Positions 34,089 through 43,567 of a stretch of DNA of 64,000 nt are shown in pieces. Within the stretch, counting starts at the first letter, position 1; each line of letters opens with the position of its first letter. The position numbers and the translations under genes are program-made. Under the pieces are notes generated by a model that searched no databases, was not told where the DNA came from, and worked only from the letters and a program-made list of their open reading frames with translations. Origin of the DNA: Nitrosopumilus oxyclinae (GTDB taxonomy: Archaea > Thermoproteota > Nitrososphaeria > Nitrososphaerales > Nitrosopumilaceae); assembly GCF_013407165.1 (NCBI RefSeq), contig NZ_CP026994.1:896187-960186 (forward strand). The letters run 5' to 3'.

Positions 34089-36008
34089 TTATCTAGAATT
34101 TTCTTTAATTGATTTTTGCAATTCATCAAAAACTTGTTGAACTTCAGTTACTGCAGCACCATCTTCCAATGTACTGACATCACCTATTTTCTCATTATTT
34201 CCAATTGCTTTTAACAATCTTCTCATTATTTTTCCACTACGGGTTTTTGGTAATTTAGAAACAAAATAGATTTGTTTTGGAGTTGCAATTGCACCAATAT
34301 CAGTTCTAATTTTATTAGACAATTCTTTTTCTAAAATACTAGTATCATTTGAAATACCTTGTTTTAAAACAACAAATGCAATAATCACCTCACCTTTAAC
34401 TTCATCAGGAATACCACATGCTGCAGATTCTGCAATACTTGGATGTGAAACCATGCAACTTTCAAGTTCAGCAGTGCCAATTCTATGACCTGCAACTTTT
34501 AGAACATCATCTGCACGACCTAGCAACCAAATATAGTCATCATCATCTTTTAAAGCATAATCACCAGGATAGTAGCAATTTTCATATTTTGACCAGTAAA
34601 CTGTTTTATATTTTTCATCATCACCCCACAATGTCAAAAGCATCCCAGGCCAAGGGTTTTTGATTACAAGATATCCTTTGGTATTTGCAGGTACATCACC
34701 CCCATTTTCATCAACTACAGTGATATTTACGCCTGGAATTGGCAGAGTTCCAGATCCAGGCTTTAGGGGAATAGTCTCCAATCCAGGTAAAGAAGAAATT
34801 AACATTCCACCAGTTTCAGTTTGCCACCAAGTATCAATAATTGGACATTTTTCTTTCCCTATAGTTTTGAAATACCATTTCCAAACTTCAGGGTTTATCG
34901 GCTCCCCAACGGTTCCAAGTAATCTTAATTGAGATAAATCAAAAGAATTTGGAATATCATCTCCAAATTTCATAAACATTCTCAAAGCAGTAGGAGTTGT
35001 GTAAAAAATTGTAACGTTATATTTTTGTAAAATTTCCCACATTCTAGATGGTTCAGGAAAATCAGGTGCGCCTTCATACATCACTTGTGTTGCACCATGA
35101 AGGAATGGAGCATAAACAACATAGCTATGTCCAGTTACCCAACCAATATCAGCAGTACAAAAAAATACATCTGAATCTTTAATGTCAAATGCCCATTTGA
35201 ATGTCGAGTACAAATGTGTCAAGTATCCTCCAGTACCATGCAACACGCCTTTGGGTTTTCCTGTAGTTCCAGAAGTATACAAAATGTAAAGAGGATGATC
35301 ACTAGGTAATTCTTCAGCAGGACAAGAAGATGAAGCACTATCAATTAATTCTGTCCAGAGTTGATCTTTAGATGACATTGAAATTTTATTTTTTGTTCTC
35401 TCTAGTACTATTACATGTTCAACAAAATCTAATTCACTTATTGCTTCATCAATTACATCCTTTAGTGGAACGATTTTCCCCCGTCTATACCCACCATCAG
35501 CAGTTATGATTACTTTGGAATTTGAGTCAGCCACTCTATCTTTAATGGATGTTGCACTAAACCCGGAAAAAATTACAGTGTGGGCGGCACCAATTCTAGC
35601 ACATGCCAACATTGCAATGGGTAGCTCTGGAACCATCGGAAGATAAATTGTAACTCTATCTCCTTTTTTAACACCAAGTGATTTGAGAACATTTGCAAAT
35701 TTTTGTACCTGAGTAAACATTTGTCCATATGTGAGGTTTCTTGATTCGCCATTTTCCCCCTCCCATAGAATTGCAGATTTATCAGATTTTGCGGCCTGAT
35801 GAATATCCAGTGTATTATACGAGGCATTAATCGTGCCTCCAACGAACCATTTAGCAAAAGGAGGCCTCCAATCTAGAGTTTTTTCCCACGGAGAGAACCA
35901 CGACAAATTCTTTGCCTGCTCATCCCAAAACGATACAAAGTCAGCATCAGCTTTTTTTCTTAATGCATCATCATTATTTCCAAGACCTATATGAAAAATT
36001 TCAGACAT
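34089..36008 (-). CDS. acs: Acetyl-CoA synthetase (AMP-forming)
   Basis: About 639 residues, close to the usual Acs length. The adenylation core YTSGTTGKPKGVLHGTGGYL, the TWWQTETGGMLIS motif and the C-terminal SKLPKTRSGKIMRRLLKA, with the regulatory lysine in GK, are intact. It activates acetate to acetyl-CoA through acetyl-AMP. The start is ATG at 36008 or 36011. It is convergent with the PAS-protein gene, whose stop is adjacent. Confidence 0.95.
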   Translation of the reverse strand: MSEIFHIGLGNNDDALRKKADADFVSFWDEQAKNLSWFSPWEKTLDWRPPFAKWFVGGTINASYNTLDIHQAAKSDKSAILWEGENGESRNLTYGQMFTQVQKFANVLKSLGVKKGDRVTIYLPMVPELPIAMLACARIGAAHTVIFSGFSATSIKDRVADSNSKVIITADGGYRRGKIVPLKDVIDEAISELDFVEHVIVLERTKNKISMSSKDQLWTELIDSASSSCPAEELPSDHPLYILYTSGTTGKPKGVLHGTGGYLTHLYSTFKWAFDIKDSDVFFCTADIGWVTGHSYVVYAPFLHGATQVMYEGAPDFPEPSRMWEILQKYNVTIFYTTPTALRMFMKFGDDIPNSFDLSQLRLLGTVGEPINPEVWKWYFKTIGKEKCPIIDTWWQTETGGMLISSLPGLETIPLKPGSGTLPIPGVNITVVDENGGDVPANTKGYLVIKNPWPGMLLTLWGDDEKYKTVYWSKYENCYYPGDYALKDDDDYIWLLGRADDVLKVAGHRIGTAELESCMVSHPSIAESAACGIPDEVKGEVIIAFVVLKQGISNDTSILEKELSNKIRTDIGAIATPKQIYFVSKLPKTRSGKIMRRLLKAIGNNEKIGDVSTLEDGAAVTEVQQVFDELQKSIKENSR

Positions 36009-36062
36009 CAAAAAGTGTATGAACTTAGATCTTTCTAAGTGTTGAAAAATAATATAAAAAAA

Positions 36063-36941
36063 TTATTGTGCTTCCATTCTTGCAAGCCAATCGTTATCAT
36101 TGTCGTCTTTTGAAGTTTCTGCTGTCACCTGTTGGGGTGGTTCTGGAAATGCAAATGCTACCTCAGATTCTGTTGGAGGTTCTGGTATAGGGGTACTAGG
36201 TGCCTCAATTAGTTCTGAAGGTGTTGTTGATTCGACTGGTACTTCTGGAAGTATTGTCTGAACAATTTGTTGTTCTTGTTCAGTAGTCTCCAGATATGAA
36301 CGGGCTGATTCTTGGATGTCTGGTGTTGGAGGGGCAGTTATCTGTTGCACTTCCAATTCAAGGTCTGCAATTCTACTCTTTACATTTGCGATTTCTGCTG
36401 TTTCGTGAGTTACATGCTCAATTACCTCAGTTGTGCATGATTTCACAGTCTCAAATGTTGCATCAGAGATTTCGTTGCTCTTAAATTGTACTTTTGCATC
36501 AAACGATAACATTTTTGCAGACTTCATTTGATCATCTAACTCTGTCAATCTTGCCTCAAGTATTGCTTTGATTTCACGTTCTGTTTCATCTAATGATACA
36601 AGTTTTGACTTGTATTTTTCATGAATTATTTCTGCATCTGTTTTCATGTCATCATTTTCAGAAACTATATCAATCAATGCTTTCAATCGACGTAGAGTTA
36701 ATTGTTTTTCTCGAATGAGTCTTTGTGAGTCAAGTCTCCATTTTGGAATAAATATAACAACTTCACCTTGAACGACTAGTTGCTCATATTGGATTTGCTG
36801 TAATCCTTGTGAACCGCAGTCGATTCCGACGGATTGAATACTTCCGTCAAAGTCAGTTATTGTTCCTACGACTTTACCCATGAATGTTCCGTACATGTCT
36901 TTGACATTTTTACCGATAATTTCGATATCGTCGTTTGTCAT
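36063..36941 (-). CDS. cdvA: Cell division protein CdvA
   Basis: About 292 residues from the ATG at 36941; a TTG at 36974 adds eleven residues. An N-terminal PRC-barrel (MYGTFMGKVVGTITDFDGSI; VIFIPKWRLDSQ) is followed by a long coiled coil (about 90-200), a Pro/Thr/Glu-rich linker and the C-terminal motif NDWLARMEAQ, the place where CdvA binds ESCRT-III (CdvB). CdvA forms filaments on membrane at the division site. Genes for CdvB and CdvC are not in the window. Confidence 0.9.
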   Translation of the reverse strand: MTNDDIEIIGKNVKDMYGTFMGKVVGTITDFDGSIQSVGIDCGSQGLQQIQYEQLVVQGEVVIFIPKWRLDSQRLIREKQLTLRRLKALIDIVSENDDMKTDAEIIHEKYKSKLVSLDETEREIKAILEARLTELDDQMKSAKMLSFDAKVQFKSNEISDATFETVKSCTTEVIEHVTHETAEIANVKSRIADLELEVQQITAPPTPDIQESARSYLETTEQEQQIVQTILPEVPVESTTPSELIEAPSTPIPEPPTESEVAFAFPEPPQQVTAETSKDDNDNDWLARMEAQ

Positions 36942-37074
36942 GTGTGATACTTTAGAGATTTGTATAACCGGCAAAGTGTAAGAAATATTTTTAGTTTTAG
37001 TAAGATTAAATTCACCAACTCAACATCGCCTGAGATTTAGCAATTTTAAAATTTAGAGACAATTTAGTAGGCTC

Positions 37075-37368
37075 ATGATTCAAAAAGAAGAACTTGAGCA
37101 AATTTTGAATTTTGTCGCAAGCAGATGGACTGAAGCTACAAAGGATCCAAATAACAAAGCAATGGAGACCTTGCCAAACGATTTCTGGATGAACTCAATT
37201 GGAGGGAAAACAGCCAAGAAAGGATTCTGGGTTACAACACTGCTATACACTGAAAACGAAGAAGATGCAGAAGGATTCAAGCAAGTGTTATTGAGATGGC
37301 AAGCAAAAGGTCAAGACAAAAACAGAGACAAGGGACCCGATCTAATTCAAATTGGAAAAAAGAAATAG
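37075..37368 (+). CDS. Hypothetical protein (97 aa)
   Basis: Starts MIQKEELEQILNFVASRWTE and ends in a basic tail (KGQDKNRDKGPDLIQIGKKK). No recognised domain. It lies divergent to CdvA and 32 bases ahead of the ThyX-like gene. Confidence 0.6.
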   Translation: MIQKEELEQILNFVASRWTEATKDPNNKAMETLPNDFWMNSIGGKTAKKGFWVTTLLYTENEEDAEGFKQVLLRWQAKGQDKNRDKGPDLIQIGKKK

Positions 37369-37400
37369 ACTATTAATAATTGTGAAACAGCATATCCATA

Positions 37401-39020
37401 TTGTCTGAATTCTCAATTAAAGAAAAAAATATTCTATCAGATCACTTTTCAAACACTGAAGGCAACGTCTTTGCAATAATTACTCCACGACAAGTTGATC
37501 GTGGTGCATTGATGTCAAGATATAGTAGAACAGACAAAAGCATGAGACGAATTTTTCTTGATGAATTTTTACAAAACAAAACTAGAGGTGAGGAATTTTA
37601 CAATCGAGTTCTCTTAGAGTATGGCGATGATTCAGTTGCAGAGTTAGGAGAAGCACAAATTGCAATTGAAGGATTATCAAACATTGCAGTGAAAAAAATT
37701 GAAGACAGAAGAATAGGATTATCATATTTAGAAAAATCATCAAGATATGTGGCATGGAACAAAAAAGAAAACGGAAAGTACAGATTTTACAGAGACCCTG
37801 AAATAATGAAATCTCGTTTTGCAGATATGTATGAGGAGAGTTGTAATTTTTCATTTGATGTTTATTCAAAAAATATTGAACCAATGATAAATTATGTTAG
37901 AGAAAAATATCCAATTGAAAAATATAGTTTCAAAGATTCTAAAGATGGAAAAGAAAAATTATTTACCAAATTAAAAAATGAATCAGATATAAAATCTGCA
38001 AACATGATCTATAGAGGTTCCACTAAAGCCAAAGCTCTTGATATTCTCAGAGGATTATTACCAGCATCAACTTTGACCAATGTTGGAATTACTGGAAACG
38101 GAAGAGCATTTGAATATCTACTTACTGTTTTAGGTGCATCTGAACTAAAAGAAGAACAAGATTTAGCCTCAAAAATCAAAAAAGAGCTTGACACCACAAT
38201 AAAGTCATTTGTGAGACGAGCAGATGACAAATATGGAAAAGCATTCCAAAAATATCTCAGAGATATAAAAAACAAATCCAAAATAATTACATCTAGAGAA
38301 ATAAAACCAAACCCAAAGAAAGGCACCGTTACCAAACTAGTATACTATGAATCAGAGAAAAATTCTATAGACACAATAATTACAAGCATCATGTATGAGC
38401 AATCACCTAGCACATCATACCAAGACATACTAAAACAAGTAAAAAAAATATCAAAAGATAAAAAAATTAAAATCATCAATGAATTTACAAAAATTCGTAC
38501 AAACAGACGTCATAGACCATCAAGGGCCTTTGAAAATATCTATTATACTTTTGATTTATGTAATAATTTTGGAATGTTTAGAGATTTTCACAGACATAGA
38601 GCACTTACACTTGAAAGACAATTACTAACAACAGATCATGGATACAGCATTCCAAACGAAATTAAAGTTTTAGGAATTGAAAATGATTTCAAAGACTGTA
38701 TGAATAAAACAAAAGAAATATTTGATAAAATCAGAATTAAACTTCCAGAACAAGGACAGTATGTTGTAAACTTTGGATACAACTATCCATATTTCATGAA
38801 AATGAATCTAAGAGAAGCATGTCATTTAATTGAATTACGAACAGTTCCACAAGGACATGTAGATTATAGAAGAGTCGCACAACAAATGTTCAAACAAATT
38901 AACAAAGTTCATCCAAATCTCAGTAAAATAATGAAGTATGTAGACATGAAAGAATATGATTTGGAAAGATTTGAATCTGAAAAAAGAACAGAAGAAAAGC
39001 GAAAGAAATTAAAAAAATAG
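37401..39020 (+). CDS. thyX: Tandem ThyX-like (FAD-dependent) thymidylate synthase
   Basis: 539 residues, over twice the usual ThyX length. The first half carries [20 protein letters not shown] and a degenerate signature at Arg103-Tyr116: the Ser108, Ser113, Arg115 and Tyr116 positions of RHRxxSxxxxSxRY are kept but His and the second Arg are lost. The second half has [14 protein letters not shown] near 397 and [13 protein letters not shown]. Each half may contribute part of the active site. Product role (dUMP to dTMP with FAD) is inferred. Start is TTG. Confidence 0.75.
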   Translation: MSEFSIKEKNILSDHFSNTEGNVFAIITPRQVDRGALMSRYSRTDKSMRRIFLDEFLQNKTRGEEFYNRVLLEYGDDSVAELGEAQIAIEGLSNIAVKKIEDRRIGLSYLEKSSRYVAWNKKENGKYRFYRDPEIMKSRFADMYEESCNFSFDVYSKNIEPMINYVREKYPIEKYSFKDSKDGKEKLFTKLKNESDIKSANMIYRGSTKAKALDILRGLLPASTLTNVGITGNGRAFEYLLTVLGASELKEEQDLASKIKKELDTTIKSFVRRADDKYGKAFQKYLRDIKNKSKIITSREIKPNPKKGTVTKLVYYESEKNSIDTIITSIMYEQSPSTSYQDILKQVKKISKDKKIKIINEFTKIRTNRRHRPSRAFENIYYTFDLCNNFGMFRDFHRHRALTLERQLLTTDHGYSIPNEIKVLGIENDFKDCMNKTKEIFDKIRIKLPEQGQYVVNFGYNYPYFMKMNLREACHLIELRTVPQGHVDYRRVAQQMFKQINKVHPNLSKIMKYVDMKEYDLERFESEKRTEEKRKKLKK

Positions 39021-39056
39021 AAAAATATACTAATATCAGAATAATTAAAAAATATC

Positions 39057-39464
39057 ATGACAGAAAAAATTGTGAAAAAGCCTGAAGAATGGAAAAAGCA
39101 GCTAACCCCAGATCAATATGAAATTTGTATTAACCATGGAACAGAACCACCATTTACTGGAAAATATAACAATACCAAACTAGAAGGGACTTTCAAATGC
39201 ACGTGTTGTGGTGAAGAACTATTCTCATCTGATGCAAAATTTGATTCAGGGTCAGGATGGCCAAGTTTCTGGAAACCAATCTCTGAAGAAAAGATAGAAT
39301 ACATTTCAGATAACGCATATGGAATGGTTCGTACTGAAGTTAATTGCAACAAATGTGGCGCACATTTAGGTCACGTATTTGACGACGGTCCTCAGCCTAC
39401 AAATCAAAGATATTGTATCAATTCAATTTCATTACAACATGAAAAAGATGAAGATATGCAATAG
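39057..39464 (+). CDS. msrB: Methionine sulfoxide reductase B
   Basis: 135 residues. Zinc cysteines CTCCGEELF and CNKCGAHLGHV, the SGSGWPSF segment, GHVFDDGPQPTNQRYCINS with the catalytic Cys. MsrB reduces methionine-R-sulfoxide in proteins. The start is ATG at 39057. Confidence 0.95.
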   Translation: MTEKIVKKPEEWKKQLTPDQYEICINHGTEPPFTGKYNNTKLEGTFKCTCCGEELFSSDAKFDSGSGWPSFWKPISEEKIEYISDNAYGMVRTEVNCNKCGAHLGHVFDDGPQPTNQRYCINSISLQHEKDEDMQ

Positions 39465-39556
39465 TCATCAATTAACAAAGGCATGTTAATTGTGAAAGAT
39501 TATTCAAAAATTATTAATAAAACACAATTAAGGATAATAAAATCAAGAAGAATATT

Positions 39557-39598
39557 ATGAACCACAAAAACGAAACAAAAGGGAAAGAAATGATTTGA
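39557..39598 (+). CDS. Possible leader peptide of homoserine dehydrogenase
   Basis: A 13-residue ORF (MNHKNETKGKEMI) ends in TTGA, the start of the hom gene. Overlap of this sort couples translation. Attenuation in archaea is not well documented, so this may be chance. Confidence 0.22.
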   Translation: MNHKNETKGKEMI

Positions 39599-40605
39599 GA
39601 ATCATATTATGCGGTTTTGGGGTTGTAGGTCAAAGCTTGGTAAAATTATTTGAATCAAGAGCAGATGATCTATATGCAAAATATGGATTAAAGCCAAGAG
39701 TTGTAGGAGTTTTTGATAGTAAAGGAAGTGCAGTAGACCCATCAGGATTAAATTTCAATAAACTAATTGAGGCAAAGAAAAAGTTTGGGACGGTAAAAAA
39801 TTATTCAGATTCTAAAAATTTAATGTCCGGAATTGACATGTTAAAAAATGTAGATGCAGATGTGTTAATTGAAACTACAGCAAGTAACTACAAAGATGCA
39901 GAGCCGGGAATGACTCACATCACTACTGCCATGAAAAAAGGCATGCATGTGATATCGGTAAATAAAGGACCACTAGCGCTAGCATTCCCATCACTGTTAG
40001 AACTTGCAACATACAATCAGGTAATGTTCAAATTCAGCGGTACAGTTGGAGGTGGAACCCCAATCCTAGATTATGCAAAAAATAGCCTTAGCGGTGAAAG
40101 AATTACATCGTTTGCAGGAATTCTTAATGGAACTACAAATTACATTTTAACAAATATGGGAACAGGGGTAACTTATGAAGAAGCTCTCAAAGATGCAAAA
40201 GACAAAGGGTATGTAGAAGCAGACGAGACATTAGATTTAGATGGATTAGATGCTGCAGCAAAACTAGTCATCCTTGCTAACTGGATTATGGGAATGAAAG
40301 TAACACTTCCAGACATCAACTGTACAGGAATTAGAAAAGTCACAGTTGAAGATATCAAAAAGGCTGCCAAAAATAATTGTGCAATTAAACTAATCGCATC
40401 TTGCAACAAAGAACTTGTTGTAGGACCAAAAGAAGTATCAAATGACGATCCTCTATGTGTGAATGGAACATTAAACGCAATCGCTTTTACATCTGAGCAT
40501 TCAGGCACCCAGACAATTATCGGTAAAGGTGCAGGAGGCATGGAAACAGCCAGTTCAATTCTCAGAGACTTGTTAGACATCAGACAAGAGATTGCAAGAG
40601 ATTGA
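39595..40605 (+). CDS. hom: Homoserine dehydrogenase
   Basis: 336 residues, without the C-terminal ACT domain of bacterial enzymes. N-terminal Rossmann motif GFGVVGQSLVKL; catalytic-domain signature FKFSGTVGGGTPILDYAKNS, then NGTTNYILTNM and YVEADETLDLDGLDAAAKL. Reduces aspartate semialdehyde to homoserine for threonine and methionine. TTG start overlaps a tiny upstream ORF, and the stop overlaps the next gene (TTGA). Confidence 0.93.
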   Translation: MRIILCGFGVVGQSLVKLFESRADDLYAKYGLKPRVVGVFDSKGSAVDPSGLNFNKLIEAKKKFGTVKNYSDSKNLMSGIDMLKNVDADVLIETTASNYKDAEPGMTHITTAMKKGMHVISVNKGPLALAFPSLLELATYNQVMFKFSGTVGGGTPILDYAKNSLSGERITSFAGILNGTTNYILTNMGTGVTYEEALKDAKDKGYVEADETLDLDGLDAAAKLVILANWIMGMKVTLPDINCTGIRKVTVEDIKKAAKNNCAIKLIASCNKELVVGPKEVSNDDPLCVNGTLNAIAFTSEHSGTQTIIGKGAGGMETASSILRDLLDIRQEIARD

Positions 40606-41078
40606 AGTCTAATTTAATTTCTAAAAGTGAAACTAGTACACTGCTAAAGACAGTTTCAGAAAAATGGGGAATGGAATTTCCTAAAATGAAAAATGTCAAA
40701 GTTCATCAAATTTTAGATGATGCACAAATTATTACAGGAGATGGATTAAAAATTCTCAAAGTCGATGAAGATTATTTACCATTTTTATCTGAAATTGAAA
40801 TGTTAGAAAAATTTCCAACAGTTACAGTAGACATGGGAGCAGTGAAGTTCATGTGTAAGGGAGCAAATTTGATGAGACCAGGAATTAAAAAATTCACAGA
40901 GTTTGAAAAAGATAAGATAGTATGTATTGTTGAGGAATCTCAACACAAGTTTTTAGCAGTTGGAAAGTCACTGGTAAGTAGTTCAGAATTAGAAACCATG
41001 GAAAAAGGAGAGGTGATAAAAAATATGCATTATGTCTCAGACAGATTCTGGGAAACGGGAAAAACTATTTACGATTAA
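40602..41078 (+). CDS. PUA-domain RNA-binding protein (MCT-1/Tma20-like)
   Basis: 158 residues starting with TTG inside the stop of hom. An N-terminal region of about 75 residues is followed by the PUA pattern VTVDMGAVKFMCKGANLMRP and DKIVCIVEESQHKFLAVGKS. PUA proteins bind structured RNA or ribosomes; the MCT-1/Tma20 resemblance rests on the N-terminal part before PUA. Confidence 0.75.
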   Translation: MKSNLISKSETSTLLKTVSEKWGMEFPKMKNVKVHQILDDAQIITGDGLKILKVDEDYLPFLSEIEMLEKFPTVTVDMGAVKFMCKGANLMRPGIKKFTEFEKDKIVCIVEESQHKFLAVGKSLVSSSELETMEKGEVIKNMHYVSDRFWETGKTIYD

Positions 41079-41101
41079 AACTAATTTTTAAAATAAATTT
41101 T

Positions 41102-41698
41102 TTATTTAATATCTTCTGTAAATTCTTCAGTACCATCTTTAGTGATCACTAGGATATCTAATCCATCACCACTAGCAGAATCTCTAAGGGCTGCTGAACG
41201 CACGGCATGTTTTGCTAATTCTACTGCTTCATCTCTACTCATGTTTGGTTTGAATTGAGGATCCAAAACACCTAATGCCATTTCTGCACCAGTTCCTACT
41301 GCTGCATAATCATCAGGAAGTACTGAACCTAACGGGTCTAAGGTATACATGATTGGTTTGTCGACTACGCCACCAACAATTACCTGAGTTAACAATGGGA
41401 AGTATCTTCTTTCATACATCATATTTGACATCATTTTGGCTACTGTATTTGGTGGAACGTCTCTTTTAAGTTCCATTTTTCTAATTTTAGCTAAAGCAGC
41501 AATTTGCAAAGATAGAATTTGCATGTCAGCTACAAGGCCAGCACAGGTTGCACCAACTTTGTTAGTAATAGGGAATGTTTTCTTTGTGGATTTACTTACC
41601 AAAAAGTTTCCAAATGCGATCCTTTTCTCACTTGCAAGAACAATACCGCCATCAAAAGTAATCCCAACAGCAGTTGCTCCTGGCATATACATTGACAT
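41102..41698 (-). CDS. psmB: Proteasome beta subunit, probably non-catalytic paralogue
   Basis: 198 residues. The core aligns to the Thermoplasma beta subunit: GATAVGITFDGGIVLASEKR then NFLVSK..KK and RDSASGDGLDI. The Glu17, Lys33, Asp166 and Ser169-equivalents are kept, but the position of the N-terminal nucleophile Thr1 is Ala8, with Thr at the next position. Crenarchaea and thaumarchaea usually have one active and one inactive beta subunit. This copy looks like the inactive kind, unless processing is shifted by one residue. Confidence 0.88.
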   Translation of the reverse strand: MSMYMPGATAVGITFDGGIVLASEKRIAFGNFLVSKSTKKTFPITNKVGATCAGLVADMQILSLQIAALAKIRKMELKRDVPPNTVAKMMSNMMYERRYFPLLTQVIVGGVVDKPIMYTLDPLGSVLPDDYAAVGTGAEMALGVLDPQFKPNMSRDEAVELAKHAVRSAALRDSASGDGLDILVITKDGTEEFTEDIK

Positions 41699-41792
41699 AT
41701 TTCAAATAATTTTGCCGCATAATAAAGGGCTTTCTACATTTAACGTATAATTTGTGGGCAAAATAATTATAGTGAAAGTTCAAGGTAGTCTC

Positions 41793-42209
41793 ATGACCTC
41801 TGCTGAAATTCGAGAGAAGATTCTAAACGATTTAGTGTTCATGGGGTTAAGATCTGCAATCGGTGTGATCTTTATTCTTCATGGAATCTCAAAGTTCAGT
41901 CCAGGATTTGCAGAGAATTTGCCAAACATGGGATTGCCTGTAGAAATGCAAATCCCAATTGCATTAGCAGAACTAGTTCCAGGAATTTTACTAATCATTG
42001 GAGTTCTAAGTAGACTATCTGCATCATTAATTTCAATTATTATGCTTGGTGCAATTTTCATGGTCAAAGGAGCATCAAGCATTACGGGTAAAGGAGGAGT
42101 AGAATTGGATTTAATTTTACTTGCAGTAGCACTTGTAATTATGATAGTAGGTCCAGGTAGAATATCACTTGCCCAAGCTATCAAAAAAATACCCAGATGT
42201 CTACACTAG
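41793..42209 (+). CDS. DoxX-like membrane protein
   Basis: About 138 residues from ATG 41793; an in-frame GTG at 41754 would add 13 residues but lies too close to the likely TATA (tttaacg near 41738). Four TM segments: VFMGLRSAIGVIFILHGISK, PIALAELVPGILLIIGVLS, SLISIIMLGAIFMV and DLILLAVALVIMIVG. DoxX proteins act as quinone-linked oxidoreductase subunits or in redox homeostasis; exact role unknown. Confidence 0.85.
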   Translation: MTSAEIREKILNDLVFMGLRSAIGVIFILHGISKFSPGFAENLPNMGLPVEMQIPIALAELVPGILLIIGVLSRLSASLISIIMLGAIFMVKGASSITGKGGVELDLILLAVALVIMIVGPGRISLAQAIKKIPRCLH

Positions 42210-43567
42210 GAATTTCCAAAATTATTCATTATCTCACACATACATTTTGTAGTTTTCTTTAACAAATCAATTCTTGCAAATTCGTTTGGTGAATGAATTC
42301 TTGAAAACATGTATGTGCTTCCTATAGATATGCAAGGAGCATTTAGAATTTCAACAAATGGATGCATCGGACCAGTACCGGCATTTGAAACGTTAAGAAT
42401 TGACTTTCCAAACGACTTGTCTGCAGCATCTTTAACTTGGGATACAAATGGATGTGAAGAGTCAGTTCTAGCAGCTGCCTCACCATGGTAAACTTTGATG
42501 CCAACATCTGAAAATCCTTTTGATTTCAAGTGGTTTTTTAATCGTAAAACTTGTTTTTTAGGATCCATCTTAGGGATTAATCTAAAGTCAATCTTCACAA
42601 GGGCACTACCAGGAAGAACAGTTTTTGCACCATCACCAATGTATCCTGAAACAAAACCTGCAATGTTACAAGTTGCCCCTCCAACTAGAGCCTTTTTTGC
42701 ATCCATTCCTTTTTTGTTTCCCACAAATGACTTTATTCCAAATTCTTTTTTAAATACACTTTCATCAAAAGGCTCCTCTCGAATTATTTTCAAATCGTTT
42801 TTTGAAAAAGAAGATACTTCATCATACCATCCTTTGATGAGGACTTTGCCATCAGAGTTCCTCAGAGTATTTACAACCTCGATTAATCGCCAAGCAGGAT
42901 TTTTAATTAATACTGCCAAGCTTGAATGTGCATCTCGAACGGATTCTTTTACAGACAATTCAACAAAGAGTAATCCCTTCATTCCAAGTCCGATGATTGG
43001 TCTATTTTTTGCATCAACATATCCAAATTCCCAAATTACTCCATCGCATGAAAATTTCTTTTTGTATTTTTTCAGATATTCTTCAATATGTGCACTGCCA
43101 GTTTCCTCTTCACCTTCAATTACAAATTTTATGTTACAAGGTACATCACCGGTTGTTTTCAGACATGCCTCTACTGCTTTGATTCGAGTGATTAATTCTC
43201 CCTTGTCATCAGTTGCACCACGTCCAAAGATTTTGTTACCTTTTTTTGTACCACTAAATGGAGGATCATCCCATAAATCAAAAGGTTCTGCAGGCTGGAC
43301 ATCATAATGATTGTAAAACATGAGAGTTTTTTCGGGGTTTTGTTTTGATTTTATTTCACCATATACAATTGGTGCAACACCTTTCTTTAATCGTAAAATT
43401 TCTGATTTGACCCCAGATTTTTTTAGTAATTTTTGAACCAAAACTGCACATTCTTCAATCCCCTCATTTTTTGCAGAAACGCTTGGTTGACGAATTAGTA
43501 ATTGTAAATCTGAGACAAGTTCATCCATATGAGAATCTACATGCTTTGCTGGAATCATTTTACTCAC
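42206..43567 (-). CDS. M20-family metallopeptidase (dipeptidase/carboxypeptidase-like)
   Basis: 453 residues with GTG start. Metal-binding NHYDVQPAEPFDLW and GRGATDDKGELITR (His and Asp ligands), the catalytic EGEEETGSAHIEE pair of glutamates, and FRLIPKMDPKKQV in the lid domain. It should release amino acids from di- or small peptides. The GTGA overlap with the nnrD stop shows an operon with nnrD and trmI upstream. Confidence 0.92.
   Translation of the reverse strand: MSKMIPAKHVDSHMDELVSDLQLLIRQPSVSAKNEGIEECAVLVQKLLKKSGVKSEILRLKKGVAPIVYGEIKSKQNPEKTLMFYNHYDVQPAEPFDLWDDPPFSGTKKGNKIFGRGATDDKGELITRIKAVEACLKTTGDVPCNIKFVIEGEEETGSAHIEEYLKKYKKKFSCDGVIWEFGYVDAKNRPIIGLGMKGLLFVELSVKESVRDAHSSLAVLIKNPAWRLIEVVNTLRNSDGKVLIKGWYDEVSSFSKNDLKIIREEPFDESVFKKEFGIKSFVGNKKGMDAKKALVGGATCNIAGFVSGYIGDGAKTVLPGSALVKIDFRLIPKMDPKKQVLRLKNHLKSKGFSDVGIKVYHGEAAARTDSSHPFVSQVKDAADKSFGKSILNVSNAGTGPMHPFVEILNAPCISIGSTYMFSRIHSPNEFARIDLLKKTTKCMCEIMNNFGNS

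Noticed and set aside
42495-43307. 270-codon ORF on the plus strand inside the M20 peptidase gene
   Set aside because: The opposite strand encodes a clear peptidase with metal ligands; this is an antisense shadow.
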